Positions 41,001-56,000 of a stretch of DNA of 64,000 bases are shown here, in pieces. Location: assembly GCA_015055605.1 (NCBI GenBank), contig SVHV01000001.1, forward strand, positions 315,026 through 379,025, written 5' to 3'. Numbering within the stretch: position 1 is the stretch's first letter; each line of letters starts with the position of its first letter. The position numbers were made by a program, and so were the translations under genes. The stretch comes from Clostridiales bacterium (GTDB taxonomy: Bacteria; Bacillota; Clostridia; Christensenellales; UBA1242). Below the pieces are notes generated by a model that saw only the letters and a list, made by a program, of their open reading frames with translations, was not told where the DNA came from and did not search any database.

Positions 41001-44000
41001 GTTGGAATATATCTTTCGGTAATCTTGTACTGAGCTGTATCTGCATAGTATGGAGTCGACACAACCGTATAAGTTGTATCATGTACTGTAGCATCTGAAG
41101 TAAGTTCTGTATAACTTCCTACAACATAAACTGCTGTATAGTTTGCGTTTGTATGACTCTTAGCAATCTCAACACCAGTTGCTGATGCATAAGTAGAATT
41201 ATAAGAAATTTCAGATGCTCTAGTAGACAATTGAGCAAGAGTATAATCAAGGACATTGTATACACCATTTACAGTATTTTCAGATGCATTTTGAGTAGTT
41301 AATGCTGAAATACTATATGTTGTATATCTAAAGTCAGTTGATACATTTGTTGTAATTGTTCCCTTACCTGTTGTTACAGGTTCAAGCATTACTTCGTATA
41401 TAGGTATATAATAAATAACTATATCGGAATTTGCCCTAATAGATGACAATATATATGTGATATGTTGTTCACCATCTTTCGTTGCAATATTTGTAGTTAA
41501 TAACAGGTCAGCATCGTTCAAGTCAATCATTATATATCGATAACCCTTAAGGTAAACACCAGAAGAATATGAAGGTTCAACAAACATGTGACTATCAAAT
41601 GAAATAGTTCCATTGAATGTAATAGAATAAACTCTGTATGCTGTATAACCATCATCTGTTAATGTATAACCGTCTGTACCAAAATCATTGTCGAAGTTAT
41701 TAGTTCTAAGAGCAAGAACATCATCATCAACAGATTTAAAGTTTACAGTTACATTTGGATTGTATGAGAATAAAGCAATTACATGAATTGTGCCAGTATG
41801 AATTGTAGCTGGAGTAGTATCAAGAGCATCTTTTAATCTCTCAGTACCCCAGTCGGTCATAGCACCAACATTTAGAGCCTCTTTATCATTCTCATAAGTA
41901 TAAATCTTATAAGTAAATGTATTAACAGGCTGTGTAAATGAACTATCAAAATATAATGTTGTACCATTTACATAGAATGTTTTATTAGTAACTCCATTTG
42001 TTGCAGTAATAGAATTTCCACTTACAACATACTGTCCCTTGTATTCACCTGCAGTGATACATACAATAGGTTTACCATTTAAGAAATTATTATCAACAGT
42101 GTAACCTACTGTGTCTGCATTTAAGAAACTATGGAAGTAGTATCCTATAGTACGAGTATTTTCTACAAATTCACCAGTTTCTGAGTCAAAAGACCATCTT
42201 TCTACTTGAGCTTTAATTGAAAGTTCGCCGAAGTATCCAATATAACACTCATTACCAGAGTCTGACTCTAAACGCTCCATATACACATATTTTTGTAGGA
42301 ATTCGTTACCATCTTCACCACAAATATAGTGATCAGCAAGTGCTGCTCTATCAGCAACAGTTAATCTTTCATTAAATGTGTCAGCCTTTATCCAGATAAT
42401 TGATTCAACATTATTTTCAATTCCTTCTGGAGAGCCATAACCTTGATAGTATGTAACACTATTAATAGTAACCTGTCTATTAATAATGTCATAGTAATTC
42501 AAATAATTATCTTTCTTATCAAATGTTAATACTTTTCCATTAGAATGATAAGTATACGCATAAGGATACTCTCTAGCATGCGATGGTTCTAAATATGCCT
42601 TACTATTATGAATATGTAATGGAGTTTCTAAATTATCAACCCTATTACCATCAATAATACCAAAACCATAAGTATAAGCAGTATTTACATATATGAATTT
42701 TGTACAATATATATATGTCATTACAAATGGTAAGTCAGCTAAATTTAATAAACCATTATGCCCGTAACTAGGGTCTCCGTATAGTAAACGGCCACCAGCA
42801 TCTTCAACTACTGTAATAGTATAGGTTTTGTCAGTGCCTGTTGCAACATCATAATACTTAATTTGAACACTACCATTCTGATTAATATAATAACCAGGAT
42901 AAGCATAACTACTATTACTTGAATCAAGTTTTTGAGTAATGCAGATTGCAGGTTTATTTACAAACTCATAAGCAAATCCTGCCTCAATTGTATATGATGA
43001 ATCTAGATAAATCTTATTATTTGATGAATTAAAGTAATAAGGAATATTTATATGAGCAACTCCATCTTCAACCAAGAAGAATTCATTACCAATTTGAACA
43101 GATTCACCACCAACAACTTCATGTCTAAAGTCTTCATTTGTAACAGGAATTGTTCTTGTTGCATCTTTATAGATAACATTCTTAAGACCATAACCACCAC
43201 CATCACTAGTATCAGCAACAACGGCAGTTGTAATATTAACATTAACTTTTTGCTCTGCAACAACTAATTTAATTGCAATTTCTTGTCCAGCTGTATCATC
43301 TAAGAAGAAGTCGGTTGTGTCATAAATTAACTTATAACTCTCTTGTGGAATATATTGGTTGCCACCCTCATCATAGATATCCCAGAATGAGAACTCAAAA
43401 CCTTCACAAATTTCTGTAACTTCTGCATAGACAGTAGAATATCTATCTACATATAAACTACCACCATAGTTAAATACATTAAGACCACCAGTAGTATTAC
43501 CCATAGTAGGAGACATGATTTGGTTGCTAGCATTTTTACCAGTCATTACTCCGATTGTATATGTGCCACCCTGGAAGTTTTCTGAATTTGCTAAGCCTGT
43601 TGCACTATAGAATCTCTTAACAGTTTCATGCTCTGCAAGTTCAATGGTATTAGCAAAATCAATGTAGTATGTTGTAGTAGTATCAACATTTGTTGTGAAA
43701 TTAAATAACACATTTTTCTTATCATAGTTAAATCCATTATTATATGCATATAAGTGTGTTCCAGAAGTTCCTGATGTAAATTTACCCTGATAATGTGCTT
43801 TGTAATCATCAATCTCAAGGAGTCCTTTATCATATCCAGGTCTAGTAACTCTTATAATTCTATAAGGATTAGGACTAGTAATTGTTACAGATGAATTGTA
43901 TGCATAAGGAGCTAAAGCATATACATAAATCTCTGTATTATACTTAACTCTAATTGATGTACCATCTATACCAACTAGTTTAGATTCGTCATTGTCATAA

Positions 44001-47000
44001 GCAGTCTTACCTACATACATCATCTTGATACAGTCAAATAAGTCTTCATCTCCAGAATTCGACTCTAAATCAATTAGATTATAAGCGCCAGCCTCATATT
44101 GTCTATACTTAAATTCAACAGTATAAACTTGGTCAAAGAACATTTTAATTGCTGAATGTAATGGATTATTGCTCGTAAATTCTGAGTTATAAACAACATA
44201 TCCAGTATCTGTTCCTTGGTCAGCAGTATAGTATCTGAGGTTAGAACCTGTATAACCGATTTTCACGTATTTTTCTGAACTAGTTGATGTATCCCAACCA
44301 ACATATTTTTGCCAGTTTGCTAGTTCCCAAGAATTGATAACATCTTGTCCATAGTTAAACTCAAAGTACAAGTGAGGAGCAGAAACGAAGCATCCACCCA
44401 CTGCAATATTACCACTAGCATTCAAAGGATTTCCACTAAGCCCTGCTGTTGTATACACACCAACAGTTCCTAGACTTGTGACAATCACATTATCAGCATT
44501 GCCAGAAGCTTTTGGAGTTGGAGTATAAGTTGTATTTCTTTGATATTTATCTGGATTAGAACCAATCAGAGTTCCAATATTTTGGTCACTATACTCTACA
44601 GTCTCAATTTGTAATTGCATACTATCTGTAAAGAATGTAACAAGGTGAATATCTGTAACATTACCTAAGTTATTATTTCCAGTAGGATAACTACTTTCAA
44701 TTATAGCTTTTGGATTATTAGTAATATCATTTGCAGTACCTATTAGAGAGAAATTACTTGCATAATTAGTTGAATTAGAGTATTTCGCTCTCATTGTGTC
44801 ATCGTTAATTAATGACACCCTGCTACTGCCAGAATAACTACCTGTAAATCTTGTAACGCTATATGGAAGAAGTTGATATCCATCAGTATAAGAACCAGAC
44901 TGAAGTTTAAATTCAATAGAATCACCTTCTCTAACATAACTGATTTTATATCCAACATCACTTGTTGAGCCAGAAACATAGTCAATATAGTAGAACTGAC
45001 TGCCAACTGTATATGTAGCAGGTTTTACTTTTGAATCTTTAAGAACATGTGTGACTTTTGAAACATTTATAGTTTCAATATACACTTCTCTATATAAATC
45101 AAAATATGTAAAGAAGTAGAAGTCACTTGATGAATAAGGCACAGGGTCTGTATCCCTAATATCAATCTTATACTCAGCTTTATCATAAGTTGCTCTAGCA
45201 CCAGCATCACTATAAGTGGTATTAACATTAATAAGTTTTAATGAGTTACCTCTATAGCCATGTACTTCTGTTGCATCTGGCTGAGCATAATCTGTACTAG
45301 TTGTTCCTCCTGCAATAACTGAACTTATTGTTTCTGTAGGTCTAAATGGAGAATTTGCATCTTTATCCTCAGAACTACTAGAATAAGCTGATTGAATTGA
45401 ATAATATTTAGCAGGAGTTGATGTTTCAAGTACAGTTATGGTAATTGTTTCACCAACAACCGAGGCAACAACACCAGAACTATTACCAGTGAGCGTTGAT
45501 GTAGACATAAGCTCAATAGTAGCAATATCCTTACTATTATGAGTAAGCATATATTTTAGAGATTTAGCTTTTACAGATGTTGTTCCACTTGCTATATTTT
45601 GCCAGTTACCACTAGCATCAGTTGATTGATATAACCTTATTGCAACATCATTTATTGCAGAAATAGTAGTTGAATTACTATATCTATTAGCAAAGTTGAG
45701 TAGATGAATCTTAAATGATGTTCTATATTTCTGATAAATATTAGTTGTATAGTCGGAATTAACAGCGACAGCAACATTTGGATTAATAACAAAGAATATA
45801 AATTTCTCTCCATTGAAAGGAGTGAATGTATTGTTTGTCATATTTTCCAAAAGTGTCTTTTCGGTATTATTCCACTGTCCATACATACCGTAAGTATATG
45901 TTATATTACTACCATTAGTTGTAATAGCAGTATCTCTTACAACCCATGTACCAGAACCATAACTATTATCTGCAGGTGTTGTTGCTTCAACTGCCACATA
46001 GGTATAGAAACCAACTACAAACTCAGCATAGTTATAGTTATAGAAGCCTTTTTGTGTAGAACCACTAGTTGTACCAAATCTAGTACCTTTAAGTGTTTTA
46101 TCTGTACCAACAACTGAACTGTTTGTTGTGTCAAATAATGACTTAGGAAGAATTGTACTACCAGTTGCCACAGAGATTTCACTTGATGCCATTGTAGGAG
46201 ATGCCGTACCATTAATTGTTACTGTTTGTGATTTTGCACTAGTAGTATACTGTGTAATAGTTGTACCACTATGTGATGCTAGATTAATTGTAGCTAGACA
46301 ACCAGTATAATCTGTACTAGTAGCATTTACCTGCATAGTTTTAGCAGTATAGCCTAATGTTGTATATACATATAAGATACCTTTACCAGAACAATCAGTA
46401 CATGTTGATAGATTACAGCCATGACCAATTGAATGAGTATAAGTTCTTTCTCTTAAATAAATTTTAAGAGTATATGTATTTCCACTAGCACTAATTGTTG
46501 TCTTACTAGCATTTGTAGTAAATGGACTACTTTCAGAGTAAGTTGTATCTACAACATCACTAACAGCAAGTGTTCCAGCTGAACTAATCAACTCTAGTTT
46601 AACAACTTCATAACCTAAAGGAGTTACATTAGGAACATTTGTGAAGCTAAATGACAAGTTGTTTCTGTTTCCCCCAGCAGGTTTACCATAATCGGTTGTG
46701 CCAGAGAATGACATATACCTACCCCTACTAGACTGAGTGAGTAGAGATGTATGCTCTATCTTACTAATTACAGCTTGAACTTGAGCAGCAGTTATTGTAG
46801 CATTTAAGCTCACTGTACTTAAGTCAACTCTATAATCGTTACTTATTTTTAGGAAATATTTTGAATCAATTGTGAAAGTATGAGGCGATGCTACTAGACT
46901 ACAGTTAACACCGTCAGCAGTAGTTTGAGTAACATTTGTACCATTTGCAATAAACTCAAAGTCAGTTGCTCTCACTTGAGCACTAGTTCCATTTATTGTC

Positions 47001-50000
47001 ATATTTTCAACAAATTGATCGATAGGAGTAATAAATTGAAGATTATACAATTGATAAGTCTTCATGCCTGTCAAGTACTCATTTGGAGTAGAACTACTAG
47101 GATAATTATTAAGAGCAGAAGCCCTAAATATCTGTAGACTCACATCATAGTTACTTAACAAGTCAGATTTAAGTGCAGAAGCACTAGCAAGAGCTGAAGT
47201 TCTGGTATACTTAATACCTAAATATTTAGTTTCAGAATTAGTAGCAATATCTAGAATCACCTTTCTGCTACCACTAGAAGTAACAGTAGGAGTAATAGAT
47301 TGTGCACTAAATGTAGCATTGTATGCAGTTACATCAATAGAATAGTTCGCCATATTGTTAACTAATCTATATGTCTTACCAGAAACAACTGGAATCATAC
47401 TACCTATTGTTACACTTGCAACACTAGTTGAGAATGAACTATTAGCAGCAAATGTATTATTTGATGCCCCTGTTGCTGTTATATTTAGATGGTTATCAGG
47501 AACAAAGTCAATAACCTTAGTAGCTGTATACGCTCCCTCGATATATTTATCGTAGATAGTATACCATGTGGACTTATCTGTAGATAAGTATGCAGAATCA
47601 TACAAATAACTAGCATTATATGGAATAATTATCTTAGATATTGTACGAGCAGCACCTAAGTCAAATGTGATGTAGTAATACTCATATAGGCTATCGCCCT
47701 CAACATTGTATCTTAGACTCTCATATCCTGAATAGTTACCAGACTTGTCAACAATATTACTATTCTTTAGTTGAACGGCAGTTCCATCATAATATACTGT
47801 TGGATAATAACTATCACCTAAAGCATTAGTAACTGTATTACTATATAACCTTAAATATCTAGCACTAATTGTGTTCTGAACAGGTAAAGCATTTGTGCTA
47901 GTGTATGCTTTGATTACATCAACCTTTTCTACAATGAAAGGTGCTACAGTAAACTTATAGTATTGACTATAGAAGTTACTGTAAGTATTTGTCCAAGTAT
48001 TAGACTGGCTCTTAGAAGCATCATATATCTGGATACTTAAACTTGTATCATTAGAAGAAACTTTGAATGTTCCCCATGAAGTGCTATTACCAGAATTTAA
48101 GTGTCTAACTGTTGCACCACCAGTAAGAGATGTTCCAGTATATGTTGTAGAAGAACCAGGCGCTACATAATATGTAGCAGTAGCAGTAGTTGATGTACCA
48201 GCAAATACTTTCAATACATAATACTTGATTTTATAATTACTATCAGAGATAGCGAATGAAATCGACTTATTACCAGCAGATGCTCCTGATGGAGTCTTTG
48301 TTGGTGTAACAGTAACTGTACCATTTTGGGCACCTACTCTTTGTAAAGTATGTGTTTCGTTATCAATGGTATTTCTTCCAACAAATTCAATATTAATATT
48401 AAATTTAGGTACATTACTGAAGTAATCTGCAGCAAGAGCCTGCGTCCTTGTTTTAGAAGAAGTCTCATCTGAACCTGCAGTCACAACACTGTATGTTCCA
48501 TTACTACTAGATGTATGAGTAAACTTTTGAATAGCAAAAGTAGATGCAGGAGTTGCTTTCATAACAAGTATAGTATAGTAGTATGCCTTAAAGTATTTAG
48601 TATCTGCTCTACCATCAAATGTATAATCAGCAGCAGCTATCAATGTCTGAGTATGAGTACTATAAGTATCCTTTAACTCAAAGTTACCATTACCATATAT
48701 TGTAACGATACCACCATTGTCAACATTACCATCATTGTATAATTGTCTTTCAGACACTTCAGGAAAGAATGAAGTATTTAAGAATCCACTAGAATAAGCA
48801 TCATCATACATTGTCTTATCAAAGTAAATAACAATAGTTGATTGTGTACCATCATTCTTAGTGGTAATATCATAAAATCCAGAACTACTTGCAGTAGTAT
48901 TGCCTGTTGTAGTTGTTGTGCTAGGGCCACCTTGAGGACCAATTAACGAACCATTACCTACACCAGTATACCAACCATTAAAGACATATCCTGTCTGTAC
49001 ATCCACAACAACAGTGAGAACTAATTGACGTGCTGTGGTTGTATCAACAAGGTCATAAGTGTATTGATGGTTAGTTGTGTCTGATTTAATAATATATTTA
49101 TTATCACCAGGTGTTGTCCAACTATTCGTATCTGACCACTTAGTAGATACAGTAATACTTGTAATACCTACTAAGCTAGAATTATGAATAGCCTGCATTG
49201 AATATTCATGAATCATATCAGCACGATAGAGACTCACAGTAACAAATGGAGCATAAGTAAATACAACAGTTCCACTTTCTGATTCTCCAATTTTACCTCT
49301 AATATATACAGGTTCAGTATCTCTACCGTTAAATGCACCTGTTACAGAAGAAACATTACCAATGAAACAAGAACCCTCTAATGAAACCAGTCTTTTTTGG
49401 TTTTCAATAACAGTTGTACTTGTATCACCTCTTGTAAATTTAAGATTATTACCATAACATGTATATAGATTGTAATAATGTATCAAGTTTCCACTAGAAG
49501 CAGAACCTGTTGTACTAGAAGTATAAGTAATTAAACTATAAGTACTAGCTGTATCTTTGATAGTAACCTTTGTAGTACCTGTTTGAGTTAGTCTGTGATT
49601 ATCACTAAAGGCAGTACCATTTAGTTTATAGAACATCACATAAGGTCTTTCATCTTGTAATGATGGATTTTCAATATTTACAGCGATAGGCTTCCTATTA
49701 ATATCAATCTTAGGACATATTGTTGCATTAATAGTAACTGTATAGTTGTCTGAATTAGTACACTGCCCAACTTTTGAACCAGATGAATTTAAGACATGAG
49801 ATGCATTCGCTGTAAATAATTTACTCTTCTCAATATCTGTATCTACATTTCCCGATGTATCTACCACAAACTTAAATGTACCATTATAGTCTATATATAA
49901 CGAATCACCATTTGCCCATGCAAACGAATTAACAGGATTTCTTGTGTCCTTTATTGCTGTAGTACTATTAGATGTTGTGCTTATAGTATATGACGCTCTA

Positions 50001-53000
50001 GCACTCTTTTCTGTGAATGCAGAAGAATAATAAGTTACACCATCATAGGTACTATTGTAAATATTACCATCTGCAAAGTCTTGATTTACTTTCATTTGCT
50101 GAATGCTATAAATCTTGTATGTAAGAGAATTAGTAGGAATTGTCTTACTAAATTCATCATCATCACCGCTAACAACAGCATCATTTGGTGCAGTATAATT
50201 AGGACCTTCTAAAATTACAAACCTATAATAATAACTGCCAACTTTGTATACAGTAAAGCCCTTAGAGTCAGTAGATGTACTAGCTGTTTCTAAAGAGAAT
50301 GTGTATGTTTGAGAAATCAAACAACTGAATGTAGCAGTCGTACTAGTGCTAGTTAGAGATATAGATGATGTACCATCGGTGATACTAAATCCACTAGCTT
50401 TAGTAGAACCAATACTACTACTATATTCGTAGATAAATGTAACCTCAACAGCACTCTCAGTAGTACCTATATAGATAGGTATACCATCTGGATAACTAGA
50501 CGCACTAATATTTGCAGTACCACTATTATCATAAATAGTAACTGTTGTTATGCCACTCTTAGCAAAGGTCATTTTATTATTTGCATGCTCATAAGTAAAT
50601 GTACCACTTGTACCAGAAATACCATCATACTGATTAGTTGCGCCATCATATAATGATGCACCACCAAAGTATAATGAATATAATCTTAATGGATTATTAG
50701 CATCAACAACTTGAATTTTACAGTTATTTAATGTGCTTTCACTAATAAATACTTGTGAGTAATCGTTTCCACTAGTTGAATCAATAGATGCTAACTGCGT
50801 TCCACTACTATTGAGTAATTTTAGAGTAAATCCACTATCTGAAGGCTTGGTTAATTTAACATGATAGTATTTATCTGTGAAAGATAACACAAGCACATCT
50901 TTGTCATTACTTGCCCTATTTCCAAATGTTGATAAATTCACAATAGTAGCATTATTTGTAGTATCACTTAGCGAAGCTGTAGGAACTGTAGTTGTACTAG
51001 CAACTTTCAACTCCTCTGCATAAGCAATATTTTCCCTGACTGAGAAACTAGTTGCATAAGTGCCAGTAGCCCCCTTGTATCTACCATTAGAATCACCAAA
51101 GATGTCTAGTGTTTCTAGTGCATTACTTGTAGTAGAATCATATCTAACAACTAGGTCTTTGTATCTTATATTATCTACGGTTTCACCAACATTTATAGTA
51201 AAGTTAGTTACACCAAATACAAAGTAAACAGTCTTGCTAGATAGAAGTGTTGTACTAGAGGTTCCTAAATAATAAGGAGATTTAGCTAAATTATTTGAAA
51301 TAGCAGCACCTGCTTGCTCAACATATACTGCAGGAGTTATGAAATAGAACTTAACTTTCTTACCATTACTATCATCAAAGTTAGATAATGTATAGTTGTA
51401 TGGTCCTGCCGCAGTATTATATTTGAATGTTGAGGACATTGTTACTGCTGTGCCACTAGAATTTGTTACAGAAATATCTGTCGTGCCATATTTAACACTA
51501 ATTAATCTTAGTGGAGCAGAAAACATTTCAAGTGAAACTATAATGTCCTGACCAGTAACATTAGATATACCAATTTTAGTCTTGAATGCATTAGCATTTG
51601 ATGATGCAGTTGTACCAGTATTGTATTTTAGGTACTTCTCAGTTGAACTACTAGAAACATTAAGCTTGTGTGTAGTAGTAGTAGAAGTTATCAATGTATC
51701 ATTTACATAAAACTCGATAAGGTCAGAAGTCAATGTAGATACATCAACACCATCATTAATAAGTAGAGGGAATCCCCTATTGTATTGATGATACTTCATT
51801 CCACAAGTACCACCTCCACTATGGTATCTACCACCAGTTCCACAATCTTCGTCAAAGAACCATATTGAGCCAAATGAGAAACCAGAGAAACTACTTTTCT
51901 CTTTCATCTGGGCAACAGTTAATCTTGTTCCCTGAGAAGCAGTAAGTGTATGTTGTGTAGCAGATGTTCCACCAGAATGAATATCTCCATAGTAGAATGA
52001 ATAATAATTCTTTGCTGTAGCAATTGTACCAGTATTTGTCTTAGCAAATGTATGGAACTTAAGTGGATAAGTCGTTCTAGTCCATGCTGTAAATACAGAT
52101 GCAGAATAACAATACTCTATTGTTCCACTATTTGTAATGGCTGCACCACTATAATAAACATTTCGTGTACCTACTGAACTATCAAATATATTTGGCTCAG
52201 AAACTACACTATAACAATTCTGAATTTTTCCTTTGTTATTATATGCTATAGCACCTATTGTGATATCATAAGGGTTATTATTCCACAAATTATGCCTAAT
52301 ATCAATTGAGCATCTCTCAATAATTCCAGATGTTTCATTAGTTGCTGCGAAATAACCCCAATAAGAGTTATCATGAGAAGAAGAAATTGTATGATATGTT
52401 TCATATATACCACACATGGTTATCTTACCATAATTAGTTCTTACAAAAATAGATTGAACCTGATGGCTAGCGAGATACTCCGTAGCAGTCTGTCCCTTAT
52501 AATTATTAAATAGAACAGTATTCGCCAAAGCAACACTATGGAAATACAATCCAGAAATTATTGCACTAGAATTAAGTGTATTAATAAATGGATTTAATGT
52601 GTTATTAAAGTTCACATCATACAATCTATGGTTGTTTCCATCTATATGCCCACTAAACTGATTCATTTGTGGGAAAATATATTCATCATAATCCCCCAAA
52701 TTAAAATCCAACACGTTATTAGCATTTACAAGCCTAGCATTATATGCAGTAGTACTATCAGCACCTATAGCAAACAATGCGAATTCCATAGGAGTAGAAA
52801 TCAGATAGTAACCATCTGTATCCGTTTCTAATTTTGAAAGTGCCTGTCCTGCACCAGTCAGATCTGGATGAGCAGCCCTTGCTAAATCTTCCCATGAAAA
52901 TGTATACCATACAAAATCAATTCTAGTCGTTCCACTAGGATTAATATCAAATGACAGTTCTACACCACTAGAACCTATAGCGCATATTTTGAATCCATAG

Positions 53001-56000
53001 GACTGAGGAGAACTAGACTCACCCGGATTGGAGGTGTAGTTTAATGCATTTAAATTAGGATTAAGGTCATTAGTAAAATAATATGTATAAGATGTACCAC
53101 CATTGAAAGTAAACTCAAGATAATGCGGTGCACTAGATATAGTACCTATAGTAATCTTATTATTTTTATAATGCGCACTGTTATAAGTAGCAGTTTTTGT
53201 AACTGTATATGTACTAGTAATAAAGCTATATGCACCAGTTTCATTACTATTATTCAAATCAATTAATGCAGACCTACCCTGATTTCCAGGAGTACCATCA
53301 GAAACCAAATTAACTGAATATGTCCTCTCAGTTAGATATGCAGTAATATAAATCGGATAGAACGCACTGAAACAATTATCATCAGTACCATCAGAATAAC
53401 TATCAGCATCCCAGTATTCAGTATAACACTCTAACACCATAGAGTATCCTTTGGATAAAGAATTACTAACAGAAGGACCTAATCCTAGTGATGCACCGCC
53501 TTCAGAAGGAGATTCTTGATAAGCATCAACATAGCTTACTAGATTGCCATTAGGCGGTTCTATTCGAAAGTCTAAGTATGTCTCAGAACCATAATAGTGC
53601 GCCCGACCACCCCAAGATAGGAAGAATTCAGCTTCCATAGGACCATATTCATCTTCTTGTCTATCGTCTAATATATAGGCAACGGCTGGAAATGATTCAT
53701 AAGTACCATCAAAATCGGTTCCACCAGTAGCCTGACAAATTATCTTAGTATATATGACATCTTCTACCGCTGTAGTACCATCATTATAAAGATAAAATGA
53801 ATCACTACCTGCAGGGTCATAACAAGCAACATGATAGTAATCATAAGATATAACAATACATGCAATACCCGCATTAGCAATGGTTGCATAAGTACTAGAT
53901 GATGTTAGATTTAAAGTAGAGGAAGTAGATAAATAACCAGTGCTGTTAGAGGTATAATGAGTCAAGGTTTTAGTCGCGCCCGTGGAACTAGAAGTAAATT
54001 CACTTGACGACAGATAGGAATAACCAACCTGTGAACAACTCGTAGAATGTATACCATAATACATTATATTCCAATCACATATTTCAGCTCCATACCAAAA
54101 ATACTGATTAGTCATTAAGTAATTTCTATTAGCGAACTTCGTTCCATTAATATTGATGGCAGTATAAGACCAGTCAACAGGGTCCGTATATTGTATAGTA
54201 TAAGAAGAATTTGATTTTAAGCCAGTTATTTTATATAGAGTAAGTTCAAATTCATTATAATAATTTGATAATAAAGTGTATAAGTTACTATTAGCTGTTC
54301 CACTTGTGCCTACCCACGAAGACGAAGGACTCAATGTTCTAACTTTTGTAACAGTACAATTTGCTTGTGATACGGTAAAATCATTTATAGTCTTGTCTGT
54401 AGCACCAGGATTGTCCTTGTATTGAGCAACGACGAAATATCTCTGAGCAGGTGAATGGACTGTATCAATCTGAATGAAATTATCAGATTCTGTAGTTGTA
54501 GACTGATATATTTGATGGTTATTACCATAGTAATACCAGTAACAAGTTGTACCCGAACTGGAACTAGTAGGCACCATTACAAAGTTTGGAGCGTGGGTTG
54601 CTTTTGAATTTCCAAGATATGTACCAGCATAAGTGCTACTACTATTTAAAGATGGTATTTTTTCATCTATTAAATACTCTGTCCTTGTCCTATAGCTCGT
54701 ACCGGTAACAGGAGTAGTAATATAATGAGTGGTAAAATATTCTGGATTGTATTCTTTTAGGAAAGCTACACCATTATACCTCGAACTGTAATAACCATAA
54801 GGCGAATAAATAGGGAAAATATTAGAGGTTGCATGATTTGCCCTACTATAAATTCTCTTTCCATTGTATGCAGTGTATGAAGAAGTGGTAGTTATAGTAG
54901 AGAAAGTTATAGTACCACTTGAGTTAATCTGAGGAATAATTGACGAAGAATTGCTAGCCAATGACTGTGCAGGGAATACACCATTAGCAGCTAAATTTGT
55001 AACAGAATTATCTGAGTTTAGTATCGCGTAAGAAGTGGTTACCAGCCTAAATAACCATAAAGTAATACCGCCCTTAACATAATACTCATAGTATTCATAA
55101 CCATCACCATAATCTACAGGGACTTCCTCAGTAATTTCATACGAAACTTGATAATAATAACCACCTTTCGTATACATATAATCATTTACATTGTTACAAT
55201 AATCTACTCCCCAAATATGGAGGTAATTACCATTACAAATATTTCTAATAAGGGTATTAAAACTTGATAAATTTGAAGAAATAGATTCTTGTCTAACAAT
55301 CCTATAAGATGTACTAATAGTCGGTAGTGATTGTGAAGATGAATATGTACCTAATGTATCATAATAACTAATTGCATTTGTTACAGCTTGATATGAGTTA
55401 CTAGACCCACTACTACTATTACTCGTAAAATAGTGTGTAAATCCTGCAAAGTATGTATTATCTGCTAATTCCATCAAATCACTAGGAATAGCGATTGAAG
55501 TGGATTTTCGATTATTATAGGACCCAATTTGGTCCATGGTAACTTTGCATGAAGAATTCATCTTACCAACAAAGACGGATAATTTAAAATTATTGGAGGT
55601 ATTAGTACCATCCATATTATATTTAAGAGAGCGCACAGGAATAGTATAATTACTATATACCGCAACACCCACCATACTAAAGCTGGCATTTCCCAATCCA
55701 ACAACATTACCATAAATCAAACTACTATGAATGGTATTAGTAAAAGAGGCATTAGTTATCGGGTTTGTAGTATTTATACCACAATAACCCCACGAATAGT
55801 ATATGTGTGAATTAGTAATCTTGACATCTTCTATCTTTACATTAGAGCCAGTAACAGCTCCTGCCAGTGTACCACAATACTGCATTCTAGAGGAAAAATT
55901 AATTTCCATTCTTGTATAAGAAAGAGTTAGGTTTCGAACAATAGCATTAGCACCTAATTGACCAAAAAAACCATAATAATCTATATCATTATTATCCACA

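Noticed and set aside
40646-41098. 150-codon plus-strand ORF inside the giant gene, and similar ORFs (57002-57409, 52628-52831, 43052-43267)
   Set aside because: They are antisense shadows of a long AT-rich frame, with no RBS, no recognisable domain and unnatural composition.
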